A DNA stretch of 64,000 bases from Meira nashicola (lineage: Eukaryota; Basidiomycota; Exobasidiomycetes; Exobasidiales; Brachybasidiaceae). Position numbers and translations under genes: made by a program. The notes under the pieces are model-generated. The model saw only the letters and a program-made list of their open reading frames with translations, searched no databases and was not told the origin of the DNA. Below are positions 50,968 to 61,653 of the stretch, piece by piece. Location: the NCBI GenBank assembly GCA_001600355.1, contig BCJU01000003.1, positions 1,430,519-1,494,518 of the forward strand, written 5' to 3'. Every line of letters starts with the position of its first letter. The first letter of the stretch is position 1.

Positions 50968-51321
50968 AAATGTGAATTACGTTCGATACTGTAATTGTCC
51001 TTTCTCATAATCTATACACTTAAGACGTGAAAGTAGTTGGAAGAAAAAGTATGGTGGCTTAGGATCTTCCCTATCTGTAATGTATGCACGATGTGCATAC
51101 GCGTTGTCTGGCAAACTTTGTCCAGGCCTTTGCTCAAATCAGCCTTGACGCATAGTCTACACGGTCAATTTGCCAGAAATAAAAAGCCGGTGCGGAGAGT
51201 TTTAAAGATAAAGTTCTTCGCACGGATTTCAGCCTGTAAGCATTATTTGTTGTTGTGTACATTGTCTTTCCCCATCATCATCATCGTATCCAATTCGCTC
51301 GCCTTTTTCTTCTTCGTCAAC
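50968..51321. other. Intergenic upstream of SHR3
   Basis: 354 bp between same-strand genes. The SHR3 frame is open upstream, but the residues there are unlike the family. No element recognised. Confidence 0.4.
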
Positions 51322-52058
51322 ATGGGTTTTCGAACAGGCTTCGTCTTAGTTTCGGTTTCGTTCCTTTCGGGTGTTTTGTTCATCGCATCTTTATACGATT
51401 TCCCATTGCTTTATTCTCAACATGATAAGCATGATTTAGATGTCGCTCTTAAATTTTATCTTTCACTTTTCCAAGCTCCAACTGCTGTTTCTGCTTTATT
51501 GCATGGAATGATTGGATTGGGCTTGATAGGTCTCTTGGCAAAGTTGCATAGATGGACAGAAACTGCTAAATGGTTCGATGGTGTCAGTTTGGGTGAGTAT
51601 GCCTAGGTCGCTGATTTTGTTTGTTCATATACTTACCCTTTTATTTGCATACACCAGTCCTATTTATGGGAGCAGTTGCAATGTATGGTGCAGTTCAAGT
51701 TCCAAATTTACGCATTCTAGCTGATCCAAACAATATCGATCTTCTTTTACGTTCTTCCGTTCGTACTCAACGTGAAACGATTGCAAAAGCCCGAATTAAG
51801 GCAGGCGATTTAGCTCCTGATGCGGTTGTAGATTTGGCAAGTGAAGTTTTAACAGCAGATGAACAAGAAGCAACTATTAAAGTGATCTCTGCTGGAAATA
51901 CAATCATTTTAGCTTTATTCGCTGGAGTTTTACTCTTTCAAGCTACCGAATGGTGGATGGAACGTGCTGAAAGAATTGAAGAGGAGAAGAAGAGGGATGC
52001 TGAAATGAAAGCATTAGGACTTTCATCTGGAAGTGCAGCTGAAAAGAAGTCTCAATAG
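51322..52058 (+). CDS. SHR3: ER chaperone for amino-acid permeases, Shr3, two exons
   Basis: Exon 1 (51322-51592) and exon 2 (51658-52058) join through a 65-nt intron; 223 residues. Four predicted membrane helices: 'FVLVSVSFLSGVLFIASLY', a second around 'ALLHGMIGLGLIGLLAKL', a third 'VLFMGAVAMYGAVQVPNL', and a fourth 'NTIILALFAGVLLFQA', followed by a charged Lys/Glu cytosolic tail. 'YDFPLLYS' in the first lumenal loop is typical. Shr3 prevents aggregation of amino-acid permeases in the ER and helps package them into COPII vesicles. The length (yeast 210) fits. Confidence 0.88.
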
Positions 52059-52192
52059 TGTTCTAATTTCTCGCCTAATGGTGAAACATAGATTGGAAGA
52101 TTATGTACTACAATGTAAATATCGCAATTATTGCTGGGAATTAATGCATTCTTATATGTCAGTATTGCAAGGTGGTGGAAGTATGTGTTACA

Positions 52193-52855
52193 TTAAATAT
52201 TCGGCATAAACCTAGTTTCCTTTTCTTCATTCTTTGCGTGTTTTCGCATTCTCCATCCTAATCTTCCTTCTGTTGCGAATGATTCTTTCCAACGATCGAC
52301 AACGGGTTTTCTATCTGTCATCCAATAAAAGATGTCCCAATCAGGTTCATCTAACAATCGATCGAATTCATCCAATTCCTCTTCGCTCAAAATTGAAAGT
52401 TCTTTCTTTGCAAATGTGGCTAATAATAAATCTGCTTCTAATGTTCCACGTTTACGTGCTTGCCAAACCAATCTTCTCACTTTATTTTCTTTAGTTTCTT
52501 CACCTGGTCCACGTCCTGGAACACGTAATGGGATTGGCTCTTCAACACCATTCACTAAACCGTCCGATTGATGTTCGCTTGACATCGATAAACCCTGTAA
52601 ACGTGGATCAAACGGTAATGGGAAAGGATCTGTATAATGAGATGGTTTAGGTGTATATTCTGGCTCATTACGTTCTTGTTCAATCGTTTGCTTTGTGGTA
52701 GAATATCCAGGGTCCACTCCTGTACTGCCATCTTTGGGAGATGACTGAAAACGGACAAAAGATGAATGTATGGTCCTTGATTGGAGCATCATTCGAGATG
52801 AAGAGCCCATAGGAGAACTCCTTCTAATTGCTTGTAAAATTTGACGTTGCATCAT
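52193..52855 (-). CDS. SDH5: Succinate dehydrogenase assembly factor 2 (Sdh5/SDHAF2)
   Basis: The first in-frame ATG is at 52855 (MMQRQILQAIRRS); 220 residues. The basic, Ser/Arg-rich N-terminus is a mitochondrial presequence. The conserved core (~125-200) includes 'VRRLVWQARKRGTLEADLLL', 'FAKKELSILSEEELDEFDRL' and 'LDEPDWDIFYWMT', the SDHAF2 hallmarks. The protein promotes covalent flavinylation of Sdh1 in complex II. A ~60-residue linker between the presequence and the core is longer than in yeast (162 residues) and looks disordered. Confidence 0.94.
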   Translation of the reverse strand: MMQRQILQAIRRSSPMGSSSRMMLQSRTIHSSFVRFQSSPKDGSTGVDPGYSTTKQTIEQERNEPEYTPKPSHYTDPFPLPFDPRLQGLSMSSEHQSDGLVNGVEEPIPLRVPGRGPGEETKENKVRRLVWQARKRGTLEADLLLATFAKKELSILSEEELDEFDRLLDEPDWDIFYWMTDRKPVVDRWKESFATEGRLGWRMRKHAKNEEKETRFMPNI

Positions 52856-53192
52856 GTTTCCAATATCCAACAGATGATGGTCTTATGCAAAAGATCACAC
52901 TCAGGAAGAATTTGTCAAATCTGACAATATATGGGGAACTTTACGGGTTTGTAAGCTTTAATTTTGAAATGCCTGTCCGCTTATCCAAGCCAAAAACCTA
53001 GAATATTGCCTGTGGAGGCTATCTATTCTTCACGTGAACAGTATTCGCGTTAATAACCAAAGGCGCGTTTGAATAAATATTTAAGCGTGTGTTAAAAGTT
53101 AAAGCTGTAATGCATGCATGCAATGCAACACCTACACCTCATTGAAAGAGCAACACCATCATCATATCATCAACATCTATTCAAAGTTGACG
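52856..53192. promoter_or_regulatory. Divergent promoter SDH5 / SPC24
   Basis: 337 bp between head-to-head genes. A tgcatgca-type palindrome lies near 53113-53120 and a 'catcatcatatcatcaa' run just before SPC24. No TATA box. Confidence 0.4.
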
Positions 53193-54042
53193 ATGAACGA
53201 GATATCACCAGAGGAGCTGCCGTAGGTATAATTTGCTGAGAATGTACAGCGAGCAAATACTAACAAAGATTTCTCATATTTTTCCCTACTGCAGTGATTG
53301 TACACAGGCTTTGCTTGATGTATTGGATCCGGAAGAGGATTTGAGATTGTATGCTCAGATCGAAGCGGGGATAAGAGATACAGAAAGCAAGAGAAGAGGA
53401 GAACTACAAGAAATTCAAGGTCATGTCAAGGGTAAGTGTGTATGATGTGATAAACGTACCATTTTATACTGAAACGATCTAATTTACACCCAATAAACAC
53501 AGTACTATCCCAAACGCTTTCACAATTGCGAGCAACATCTACGCGTGATTCTGCAGGTTGGAAGACAAATACAGAACATGATGATGAAATGGAAAAGTTA
53601 CAATCACAAAATTTTGATCTTGTTAAACGAATAAATGATCAAGAATCAAGATTACGTATATTAGAAGCTGATGTTACTGCTTTGGAAAAAGAAGTTTCTT
53701 CTATTGACGAAGATGATGTAGAAAGCCAAGAAGAGATGGACAAAGATGCGTAAGTAAAATTTTGCAAAAAAAGTTCGTAATCATTTCCATCCTGCTAACT
53801 GTGTCTTTTCCTCTTTTTTCAATCATCTCAGAATTGCTGTCGGCCTCTTCCGAAAGATGGGCTTTGTTCCGTGCTATCTCAAAGCAGACGGAACAGAAGT
53901 GCAAGATACTTTCCAATCCCTCATGGTTCGATCGGAGGCAAAAAATCGCTCTACTGAATTCGATGTGGATGATGAAAAGATGCGTGCAAGAGGAATCACT
54001 CCTTATATCCTTGCCAATCAACTTTGGCTAGCCAGTGAATGA
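53193..54042 (+). CDS. SPC24: Kinetochore Ndc80-complex subunit Spc24, four exons
   Basis: Exons 53193-53221, 53295-53431, 53503-53749 and 53832-54042 give 207 residues, close to known Spc24 proteins (197-213). All junctions are GT-AG and keep frame. The N-terminal ~125 residues are coiled-coil ('EIQGHVKVLSQTLSQLRAT' and 'ESRLRILEADVTALEKEV'), and the C-terminal ~70 residues form a small globular domain starting 'GLFRKMGFVPCYLKADG', matching 'LKLYRSLGI' in Spc24, and ending 'ITPYILANQLWL'. Spc24-Spc25 binds the inner kinetochore, so the gene is essential for chromosome segregation. The family diverges quickly and the call rests on architecture plus the C-terminal motif. Confidence 0.75.
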
Positions 54043-54195
54043 ACTTTGCTATTACCTGTATTTTTATTGTACTCTATCAACCTTGAGTAGCTTTAGGTCA
54101 CCTCGAGTCTCATTTTGGCTCCTGTAATTCTATTTCGCAATTCAGATTATTTATTTTTATTATTTGCAGTATTGTACAGTATGTCTTTACATCTT

Positions 54196-55845
54196 TTACC
54201 GACCTTCAACATCAGTGGTATCTGCCGGATCTCCTCCTCTATTACGCAAATCTTTTGAATAATAAAAGTCATCTTTACGATAAATCCTTCTCAATTCACG
54301 TTCTTCACGTTCATGCTGTTCACTTTCGACAGCTTGACCTGCACGTTTTGCCTCTGTGGATAATTGATCTAAAGCTTTAATTGCACCTCCGAATGCTAAA
54401 GAAGAACGAGCTAAAATGACAGAATGTGAAAGTGTTGCTCCTTTTCCTGCTACGTAAAGCAAAGCTGCTGTCTGAAGAAGCACATAGTCCAAAAGAGCAT
54501 CAAGATGCGTTCCTGCAGGAATAGAATATTCCTTGCTATCAAGGGAAGAAGTGAATGTAAAGGCCTCAGAGAGTGGTCCTTTGGGAATTGGCCCACTGTG
54601 TGTCTTTGGTTCGAACAAATAACGTGCAACACAAGCATTCTCAGCTGCAGTTCCCGACTTGACATGAGCCAAAGGATGAGCAGGCAAGCCAAAAGAAGCA
54701 GGTGAGATGACCAAGTGCTTGATTACCCCATCTCGCAATTCCCAAACATCAGTCTCTCCTTCGGGTGAAATTTCATCCAGTCCTTCTCTTCCACATACGA
54801 TCCAACCACGTTCACAATTACTTTCTCGTAATGCTTCAGCGAATGTTTGTCCTAAGCCCCAACTGTGAACGCCCATCACGCTACGCTTTGGTCTAGCAGG
54901 ATTGACTAGAGGTCCCAAAACGTTGAATATCGTTGGGAAACCCAAAGAACGTCGAATTGGTGCTAGTGGAGCCATTGATGGATGAAACAATTGCGCAAAC
55001 AAGAATGTGAATGACGAATTGGGTAGCAATCTTGGCATTGTTGAAGGTGTTAAGTTTGCTAAAGGGACACCCAAAGCTGCTAGCAAGTCTGCTGAACCTG
55101 AAGAAGACGACGAAGCACGAGCTCCATGTTTGCAAACTCGAACGCCAGGAACACCTGCTGCGACAATGGCGGCTGTTGTTGAGACGTTGTATGTGTCATG
55201 ACCATCTCCACCAGTACCGACCAAATCCAAACTTCCTTGATACCCTTCATCGCCTTCGATTGGGAATACCTTTGACCACTCATCATCGGCATGTTGATTT
55301 TTGATTTCTTCTTTAGAAAGTGTTTGTGGGACATGAACTGGTAATGCTTTCTTTAAGAACAATCCACTCGCGATAGTTAATGCTTGACTACTCATATCCC
55401 ATCCACTCATTCGTAAACTTGTCAAGCATGCTCCAATTTGTGCATGATGAGATGTATTTGCTGTGAATTCTGCATCTGCTAAATGATCGAATAAGATCGT
55501 TAATTCTTCCGAATTTAGTGGAGGACCTCTTGGTTTAACGGAAGGTGTAGGTATATCGGGTACGTTGAAGTTTTCTGAAGTGCTTGCATTCGTTGCTAAA
55601 TCAGGTGAACCAGAACCATCTTGTGATGCATGTGCTGGAATAGGCACCGAGCATGAGAGTGTTAATTTGATCAGAATCGGTCGCAGTGTTTCAAGCGTAT
55701 GCTTCTTGTGCGAAGACGATCCTGAACCTGTTCCGTTCACATGACCATGACCTGGCGTCATTTTGACAAAGCTTCGCTTCTTGGCGTGGTGAGCAGGAGC
55801 AAAGCTTATTCTAAGTGACTCGAAGAACTTTGTTTTAAGATGCAT
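54196..55845 (-). CDS. TRP4: Anthranilate phosphoribosyltransferase
   Basis: 549 residues, one exon. It couples anthranilate to PRPP in tryptophan synthesis. The core shows 'DLVGTGGDGHDTYNVSTT' (PRPP-binding GTGGD), 'VCKHGARASSSSSGSADLL' (KHGNR-type anthranilate loop), 'FLFAQLFHPSMAPLAPIRR' and 'TIFNVLGPLVNPAR'. The first 28 residues (before MTPGHGHVNG) are basic and hydrophobic and may be dispensable or a targeting sequence. Longer than yeast Trp4 (380): insertions around ~70-100 and the C-terminal ~50 residues (charged, Glu/Arg-rich) account for much of it. Confidence 0.94.
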   Translation of the reverse strand: MHLKTKFFESLRISFAPAHHAKKRSFVKMTPGHGHVNGTGSGSSSHKKHTLETLRPILIKLTLSCSVPIPAHASQDGSGSPDLATNASTSENFNVPDIPTPSVKPRGPPLNSEELTILFDHLADAEFTANTSHHAQIGACLTSLRMSGWDMSSQALTIASGLFLKKALPVHVPQTLSKEEIKNQHADDEWSKVFPIEGDEGYQGSLDLVGTGGDGHDTYNVSTTAAIVAAGVPGVRVCKHGARASSSSSGSADLLAALGVPLANLTPSTMPRLLPNSSFTFLFAQLFHPSMAPLAPIRRSLGFPTIFNVLGPLVNPARPKRSVMGVHSWGLGQTFAEALRESNCERGWIVCGREGLDEISPEGETDVWELRDGVIKHLVISPASFGLPAHPLAHVKSGTAAENACVARYLFEPKTHSGPIPKGPLSEAFTFTSSLDSKEYSIPAGTHLDALLDYVLLQTAALLYVAGKGATLSHSVILARSSLAFGGAIKALDQLSTEAKRAGQAVESEQHEREERELRRIYRKDDFYYSKDLRNRGGDPADTTDVEGR

Positions 55846-56241
55846 GATTTAGTCTGCTTAACTTCTCTGCATATTAGCAGTATTAGCGGCTGTCGCTTAA
55901 GCCTTGTATTTTTCATCTTTCTCAAGTGCATACACTCTTTCCCTCAGGTTGATGACATTTTCGATATTAGAAAACCTCAACTTCAGCAGACTTTATATCA
56001 TCCATACAAGCTTTTGACATGAGATATCCATTCATATGGATTTTTAATAATAGTACGCATACATGAATGTGTGATGATGTGAGAATGTGTCGAATGATGC
56101 AAATTGCAAATCATAAAAGATCTTCCTGGCTCCTTGAATGAAAAAAGACAGATCACTTTCAGATGAATGCCATGTGTATAGAAAGTCACCAAACAGGCGA
56201 AATAATCATTGTCGTGAAAGATTCAACCGAGATAACCCCAA
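55846..56241. other. Intergenic, TRP4 promoter and RPL25 3' flank
   Basis: 396 bp. No TATA or known site is certain; TGACTC-type Gcn4 sites were looked for and not found. No gene. Confidence 0.4.
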
Positions 56242-57062
56242 TTAAAGCAATCCAACGCGGCTGGAAACATCAAGAGCATCTTGATCAGGTGTCAATTTGA
56301 TGTAAGCCTTCTTCTTTCCGTCAGGTCGGATCAATGTTCTGATCTTCTCTGCTTCAACATCGTACAATGTCTTGATTGCTCCCTTGATTTGACGTTTGTT
56401 GGATGTGCGGTTAACGATGAAGACGAGGGTGTTGATCTCTTCAATCTTCTTCATGGCGGATTCTGTGTTGAGAGGGTACAAGATTGTCTTGTAGGCGTCC
56501 ATGCGAGGTGCATGAGGGATGGATTTACGAGGGTACTTTGGGTTACGTGCCAAACGCAATGTCTTGGGTTGACGGAAAGTAACTGAAGTACGGACCTTGC
56601 GGATCTTTTGTCCGTTGGTTCCCTTCAAAGCGGCCTTTTTGGCGGCAGCAGCCTTGATGGCTTGTGGCTTAGCCTTAGCCTTACCTTCGGCTGAAGAGAT
56701 AAAATCAAAGGAAGATTTGGTCAGCATGCTATTCATAGGAAGATGAAGCTGGCTGGATGAATGCTGTTCGAATTCGACAAAATACTGCAATGTATTATGA
56801 GCTTAGAATCGTGTTTGATGTGGTGAATCGTTGTCGATCGTTGCAAATTGTCTAGTAAACGCATATATGATACAAGTCGCAAGTCGTACTGAAAATCGCA
56901 TGTATATTCCTTCAAGATCACTCTACCACACGAAACCCTTCTCTTCACTTCTCTCTATATCAACATCGAACTAATCGCAATAATCAAATCGAACGGCATT
57001 CATCTCCAGTCGAACTATTACTCACCTGTGCCCTTGGTTGCACCCTTGTTGCCGCTTGACAT
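56242..57062 (-). CDS. RPL25: 60S ribosomal protein uL23 (Rpl25/L23a), two exons
   Basis: Exon 1 (57026-57062, [12 protein letters not shown]) and exon 2 (56242-56690) join through a 335-nt intron, the longest I resolved in the window, giving 161 residues. The Lys/Ala-rich N-terminal tail (~1-45; '[20 protein letters not shown]') is the nuclear import and rRNA-binding extension, followed by the uL23 core: '[20 protein letters not shown]', '[19 protein letters not shown]', '[20 protein letters not shown]', '[19 protein letters not shown]'. It sits at the ribosome tunnel exit where SRP and chaperones bind. Placing the intron just after the first 12 codons is typical of fungal ribosomal protein genes. 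Confidence 0.97.
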
Positions 57063-57673
57063 TATGACCTATGTATATATTATGGTTGGTGGGTGATGAT
57101 CAAAAGGTGGTTTGCAGATATACGAATTAGACGTATAGATTCCCTTCTTCCTGCCTAGCACACACACAAGCGATGTACAAATGGCCATCCACAGGCATAG
57201 TGCGCGCGAGCAACTTGAGCGACTACAGCTACAGGGCTTCTGGGCCAAAATATTATCACAAGCAGCCAGTACAGGCAAGTCTACGCCCTACGCAAGCGGC
57301 AAGCACTTCCCTTTGAACGCGTATTGGGCGAAAACTCGGTCTACAAAAGTTCAGTTCAACTGCGGCACACGTGCAATTGAATTTCTCATGCAGATGAACA
57401 AATGTTTGTGATTATGTAAGGCAGGGCTCAAAATTTAAACTGCTTGCGTTTAGAGTACCAAAGGACAGCGAGTAACCAACAGTACACGTGACCTAGAGAG
57501 GTTTTCACTGTCATCATCAGCATCATAATCATCAACTATTTTTCAAGATGGTATATGAAAATAAATCAAGGTATCTGTCTGGACGATATAATACAGTAAA
57601 GTACAAATAATGAATGATTGTCGCAACTTCTTGCTTTTCTTTATCAAATGATCCGCGCCTCTGTGATGCGGTT
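57063..57673. other. Intergenic, RPL25 promoter
   Basis: 611 bp. An open frame at 57181-57411 has no motif and overlaps the expected promoter of RPL25, so I did not call it. An AG/CA-rich patch occurs near 57160-57180. Confidence 0.45.
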
Positions 57674-60406
57674 CTACATCAAATCTTCCACTGTACTGCG
57701 AGTTGTAATGCGCTCTAATGGATGCTCAATAGATGCATCTTTTCTTTCAGAATTAGATTCTATTTTGGATTCTTGTTCTTCGGCATGTTGCATGTTCCTA
57801 TTTGAATCCGACAAAACGCCAAATCCAAAAGGTTTCACCGAACCTCCATCTCTGGTTCGTGTTCTAGGCCGTTCAGAGTTGCTTCCCTCACGTACAGAGC
57901 CAAATCTTGCTGGCCCTCCATCAGATGACAGAATACTTCCACGTGATGTTCGTGGACGAAGATTGCTTGATGAACTAATGTTGTCAATTGAATGACCAAA
58001 AGGAGGTGGTGAACGAGTATCTAAGGGAGACCTAGGAGTTTGTGTCCTTTGTGTTCGATCGACATCCTCATCAACAGCTTGTCTGAATGCATTCACTAAA
58101 TCTTCAGAATCAACATCGGAGACTTCGTCGATAGGTTCAGCTTTAGCCATTTGTGCTACGTTGGGAGATGAGTCAGGTGCAGTTCTTGGTCGTGTATGGG
58201 ACCGTTGATGTCTTTCTGCAGCTTCCATAGTTGTTAGCAAAGATCTTTGCATTGCATCAAAATCAACCGTACTTTTATCCGACCAAGAACTTGGTGATAT
58301 AATTGCAGGCGAAGCGAGGAACGAACTTCGAGAAGTTTTTTCGCGTATATGCGCATTTGTTGAATGTTTTCCATTCAGAGCAGGAGAAGGAAGAGCGGCA
58401 CTCGAACTAAACCTTCTAGATGTAGTCATAAACGATCTACCTGCAAGATCTTCACCTGCTTCAGTTGCTCGTTCGAGAATCAATTGTTTTGCGTTGACGC
58501 TCTTGCGTGATCTGCCAACGGAAGATGTAGGTGATTGTATGCTGGAACCTCTACTCTCTCCCCCAGAGCTTGAATAGATATTGGGAGAATTGATATTGAA
58601 GGGTGTTGGCAGGTCATGAGCTTCCATACGTGCTCGTTCCGCTCCCGAATCAAGCCATAATCTTCCTTTGGATGGAACTAGGGCGAGATCATCTCGTCTT
58701 GCCGTCATGTTAACGTTATGGAAAGGATTGATTGCAGGATAGGATGCTACATCATCGCTACCACTATGCGAAGGATCAGTTGTAGGTCGACGTTGAGTCC
58801 GTCTAGTCGATCGACTTTTGATCGATAGATTCGTCTTTGATGTGCTGCCAAATGGAGGCGGAGCAGTATTACCTCCACCACTGCTTCCTCTTCCACCGGT
58901 GCTGCTCTGCCCTGCACTGCTGCCTCGGCTAATCAATTGTGATCGTGTAGCTCTAGGTACGAATGATGGTGCTTCTGCAATGCCTACCACTGTTAAATGC
59001 CTTTTGTGGTTTTCTACTTCAATTGTATCTCGGTCAATAGGTGAAATTTCGCTTTCTCTTTGTCTTTGTGCTGCATCTGAGCGCAATGATTTCTTAATAA
59101 CTCCTGCCGGTTCGCTCGCCCTTCGATCTAGTCGACTCTCGGCAGCAAATCGTTCAGCTGGCGTCTTGTCTTCGTTATCTCTCCAAGTCGGTAGGGAAAG
59201 AGACTTTACACTAATTCTTGCTTTTGGATTTGTCGATCGGAACACGCCTTCAACGAATGAGAAGATGTCGTCCGTTCGATATTGACTTGGCCTTCTGAAT
59301 TGCGACATTTCAGATGGATCAAAAGGTGATAGAGGAGGCCCTCGGTGTATATCACTGCACGAACTTGGAGCGATTCCGATTTCTTCTAAACCATTTCTAG
59401 AATTATTTTGAATGACAGGTATGATCTCGCTTTGATTATTCCTTGCATTGTACCTGAACATCCCCTGCAATTCTGCACCTGAATCATGCCAACTGCTGGG
59501 AAAGTAGCTCGGAGGCATGTTGTATTGCACAGAATGTGTCATCTTCCAACTCTTGCGGAAAATCTTACCGGCCATATTGGATGAAACAGTAAGGTATAGA
59601 GGTACTGCCATTAGCTTCCAAGCAAAAAAGTCAACGGTGAAGTAAACGATGTCGCCCACAATGATGCTTAAAATCATGATAGAAAAGAATAAAGTTGTCC
59701 TTTGAACGAGAATTCTGCTAACATCTTCGGCATCTATACTACGAGAAGCAGAAGGGATCATGCTCTGATAAAATCCTCTCCATCCTCGTTTGTTAAGTTT
59801 GACTATTGTGGCGATCAAGCAAATTGTGCAAGTGACAGCAGTCGTTACCATACTTATGCCGACCCATTGTCCTTCAATCTGCCAAGAGCAAAAGCCGTTA
59901 TACAAAACACCGCTTCCTTTGATAGGCAGAGCAAGACTTAATCCAAAGGTGGCAAGCCATCCTGTCAAGAGAATCGAGTTTATTCTCCAATCCAAATTCC
60001 AAAGTGCTACCGTTCTCATAATAAAGACCAACAAAACCGAACATTCACTTAAGACAAACATCGTTGCAGCGGCTGTGACTCGAGATTGACAAACATGATT
60101 ACTGGCAACGGCCGAAGAAGTTGCATTGATGACCACATAAACCACTACGAACGCCAAAGTTGAATAACGGGATAAATAATACGAAAGTGAATGAATGGCC
60201 GACAATTTTGAACGCCAATTTGTCTCACGAAAAAGTCGAAAATCGAAAGATATCGAATTGATCAATTCCCATCCCAAAGCGCCCATACATGTTGAAGCAA
60301 CGATTAGGTTTGTAATAATGGCAGTCGATTCGGCATCATTCAGACCGAGGATAGGAATCGTGCCACGATGCATAGGTAAAGCACCTATATTGACATTACC
60401 ATCCAT
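57674..60406 (-). CDS. Seven-helix membrane protein with long disordered tail
   Basis: 910 residues, one exon. The N-terminal third (~1-320) contains about seven hydrophobic helices, for example 'AIITNLIVASTCMGALGWEL', 'YSTLAFVVVYVVINATSSA', 'ECSVLLVFIMRTVALW', 'GISMVTTAVTCTICLIATIV' and 'TTLFFSIMILSIIVGDIVYF'. The 'YYLSRYSTLAFVV ... C ... LLVFIMRTVALW' spacing resembles basidiomycete DUF6533-type membrane proteins with an RY-like motif near helix 3. The remaining ~590 residues are Ser/Arg/Pro-rich with many potential phosphorylation sites. The layout is GPCR-like (7 TM plus long cytosolic tail) but no receptor family is identified. Role unknown; a sensor or trafficking function is inference. 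Confidence 0.7.
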   Translation of the reverse strand: MDGNVNIGALPMHRGTIPILGLNDAESTAIITNLIVASTCMGALGWELINSISFDFRLFRETNWRSKLSAIHSLSYYLSRYSTLAFVVVYVVINATSSAVASNHVCQSRVTAAATMFVLSECSVLLVFIMRTVALWNLDWRINSILLTGWLATFGLSLALPIKGSGVLYNGFCSWQIEGQWVGISMVTTAVTCTICLIATIVKLNKRGWRGFYQSMIPSASRSIDAEDVSRILVQRTTLFFSIMILSIIVGDIVYFTVDFFAWKLMAVPLYLTVSSNMAGKIFRKSWKMTHSVQYNMPPSYFPSSWHDSGAELQGMFRYNARNNQSEIIPVIQNNSRNGLEEIGIAPSSCSDIHRGPPLSPFDPSEMSQFRRPSQYRTDDIFSFVEGVFRSTNPKARISVKSLSLPTWRDNEDKTPAERFAAESRLDRRASEPAGVIKKSLRSDAAQRQRESEISPIDRDTIEVENHKRHLTVVGIAEAPSFVPRATRSQLISRGSSAGQSSTGGRGSSGGGNTAPPPFGSTSKTNLSIKSRSTRRTQRRPTTDPSHSGSDDVASYPAINPFHNVNMTARRDDLALVPSKGRLWLDSGAERARMEAHDLPTPFNINSPNIYSSSGGESRGSSIQSPTSSVGRSRKSVNAKQLILERATEAGEDLAGRSFMTTSRRFSSSAALPSPALNGKHSTNAHIREKTSRSSFLASPAIISPSSWSDKSTVDFDAMQRSLLTTMEAAERHQRSHTRPRTAPDSSPNVAQMAKAEPIDEVSDVDSEDLVNAFRQAVDEDVDRTQRTQTPRSPLDTRSPPPFGHSIDNISSSSNLRPRTSRGSILSSDGGPARFGSVREGSNSERPRTRTRDGGSVKPFGFGVLSDSNRNMQHAEEQESKIESNSERKDASIEHPLERITTRSTVEDLM

Positions 60407-61240
60407 ACTTTGTAAGAGCGAGAATGAGTGAGGAGATCAACAAAGCATTTCGTCAATCAATTGGAAAAATTTGTGATGTGATGGGAAAATGATCGAAATG
60501 ATCTGGCGAGATTGAACAAACTTTTAAGTAAGAGGTCGCTTTCCAGGTATGATATTATTTTTGTTTTTTTGAAGCGGCGCCGTCAAATGAGACTTTCTTA
60601 CGGCGAATGGCGAAAGACAATATATTGGCTGTTGAAAGGGAAGGAACCGGAAGCGGAAGAGTTATAGGTGATTATGTTCCACACAAATAATGATGATGAT
60701 AGTAACGCACAAAGGGATTTATTGTGTAGTTTGCCAAGCATAATTTTTGCTAATTAAAGCTACATTGTGGCATTCAAAGTGAATATGAATGAATAAAATG
60801 CAATTGTGCACATTTGCTCACCCCAAAGGGAAATAGGAATAATTTAGCTGTCAACCGCGCTACTTTTACAAGTTCTATGCAAGAATATGCAAGCTGTTGA
60901 ACTATAAATTTACATTAGAAGCACATTTTCAACTTCCTTCTGACTTTCTCACGAATACCCTAATGTGCATACATTCGTAGAACCCCACGTCTGAATTTTT
61001 TTTTTTTTTCCTGTAGCGCGGATCTACGAGCTATATGTACAATAATTGTTTTTGTTCCACTCTGCATATCAATTTCCTCTAAAACGACGGCAACTCGTAC
61101 GGCACTAATACCCTAACAAAGGTAAGCCGAGTAATGAAAATATGACAACATGAAGCTGATGAAAGCTCAATTCATTTTGAACAATTGTATGACGTAAGAG
61201 TGTAACTATCTTACATAAGACTAGCTTTGCGTAAGGTGAT
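60407..61240. other. Non-coding spacer before the AT-rich island
   Basis: 834 bp with normal local composition. It contains the promoter of the seven-helix gene and a T13 run at 60998-61010. No gene or RNA recognised. Confidence 0.5.
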
Positions 61241-61653
61241 AGTGGACCCTAGCCCCCACCTCAAGAGACCTCCAGAGACCTCAAGAGATGAAGGGCTTTG
61301 ATTCTATAATTATAAAAAGAAAGAGAGGAGTTAGATTTCGGTTAAAATTATAAAGTATATTATATTTTATAACTTACTAGAAGAGAGAATAAAAAAGAAC
61401 GAGTGTTTATATAATCAGATCTAACTGATAAAAGAAAGATAGACTAGATATAAGAGAAGAGTTAAATATCAGTATTTAAAGAAATGAAAGGCTAGAGAAA
61501 TACTTACTCTAGGGAGAAAGAAGGCATCTAGGCTATACTTTTATAGAAAAGAAAAAGAGGGATATAGAAGAAGTATTTAGATCAAGAAAAAATCTACTTT
61601 ATATAGCTTTCAGATTTACTTTTCAGATACTTATATATATATGCCAAGATATA

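Noticed and set aside
57181..57411. 76-residue open frame
   Set aside because: It occupies the expected RPL25 promoter on the opposite strand and has no recognisable features.
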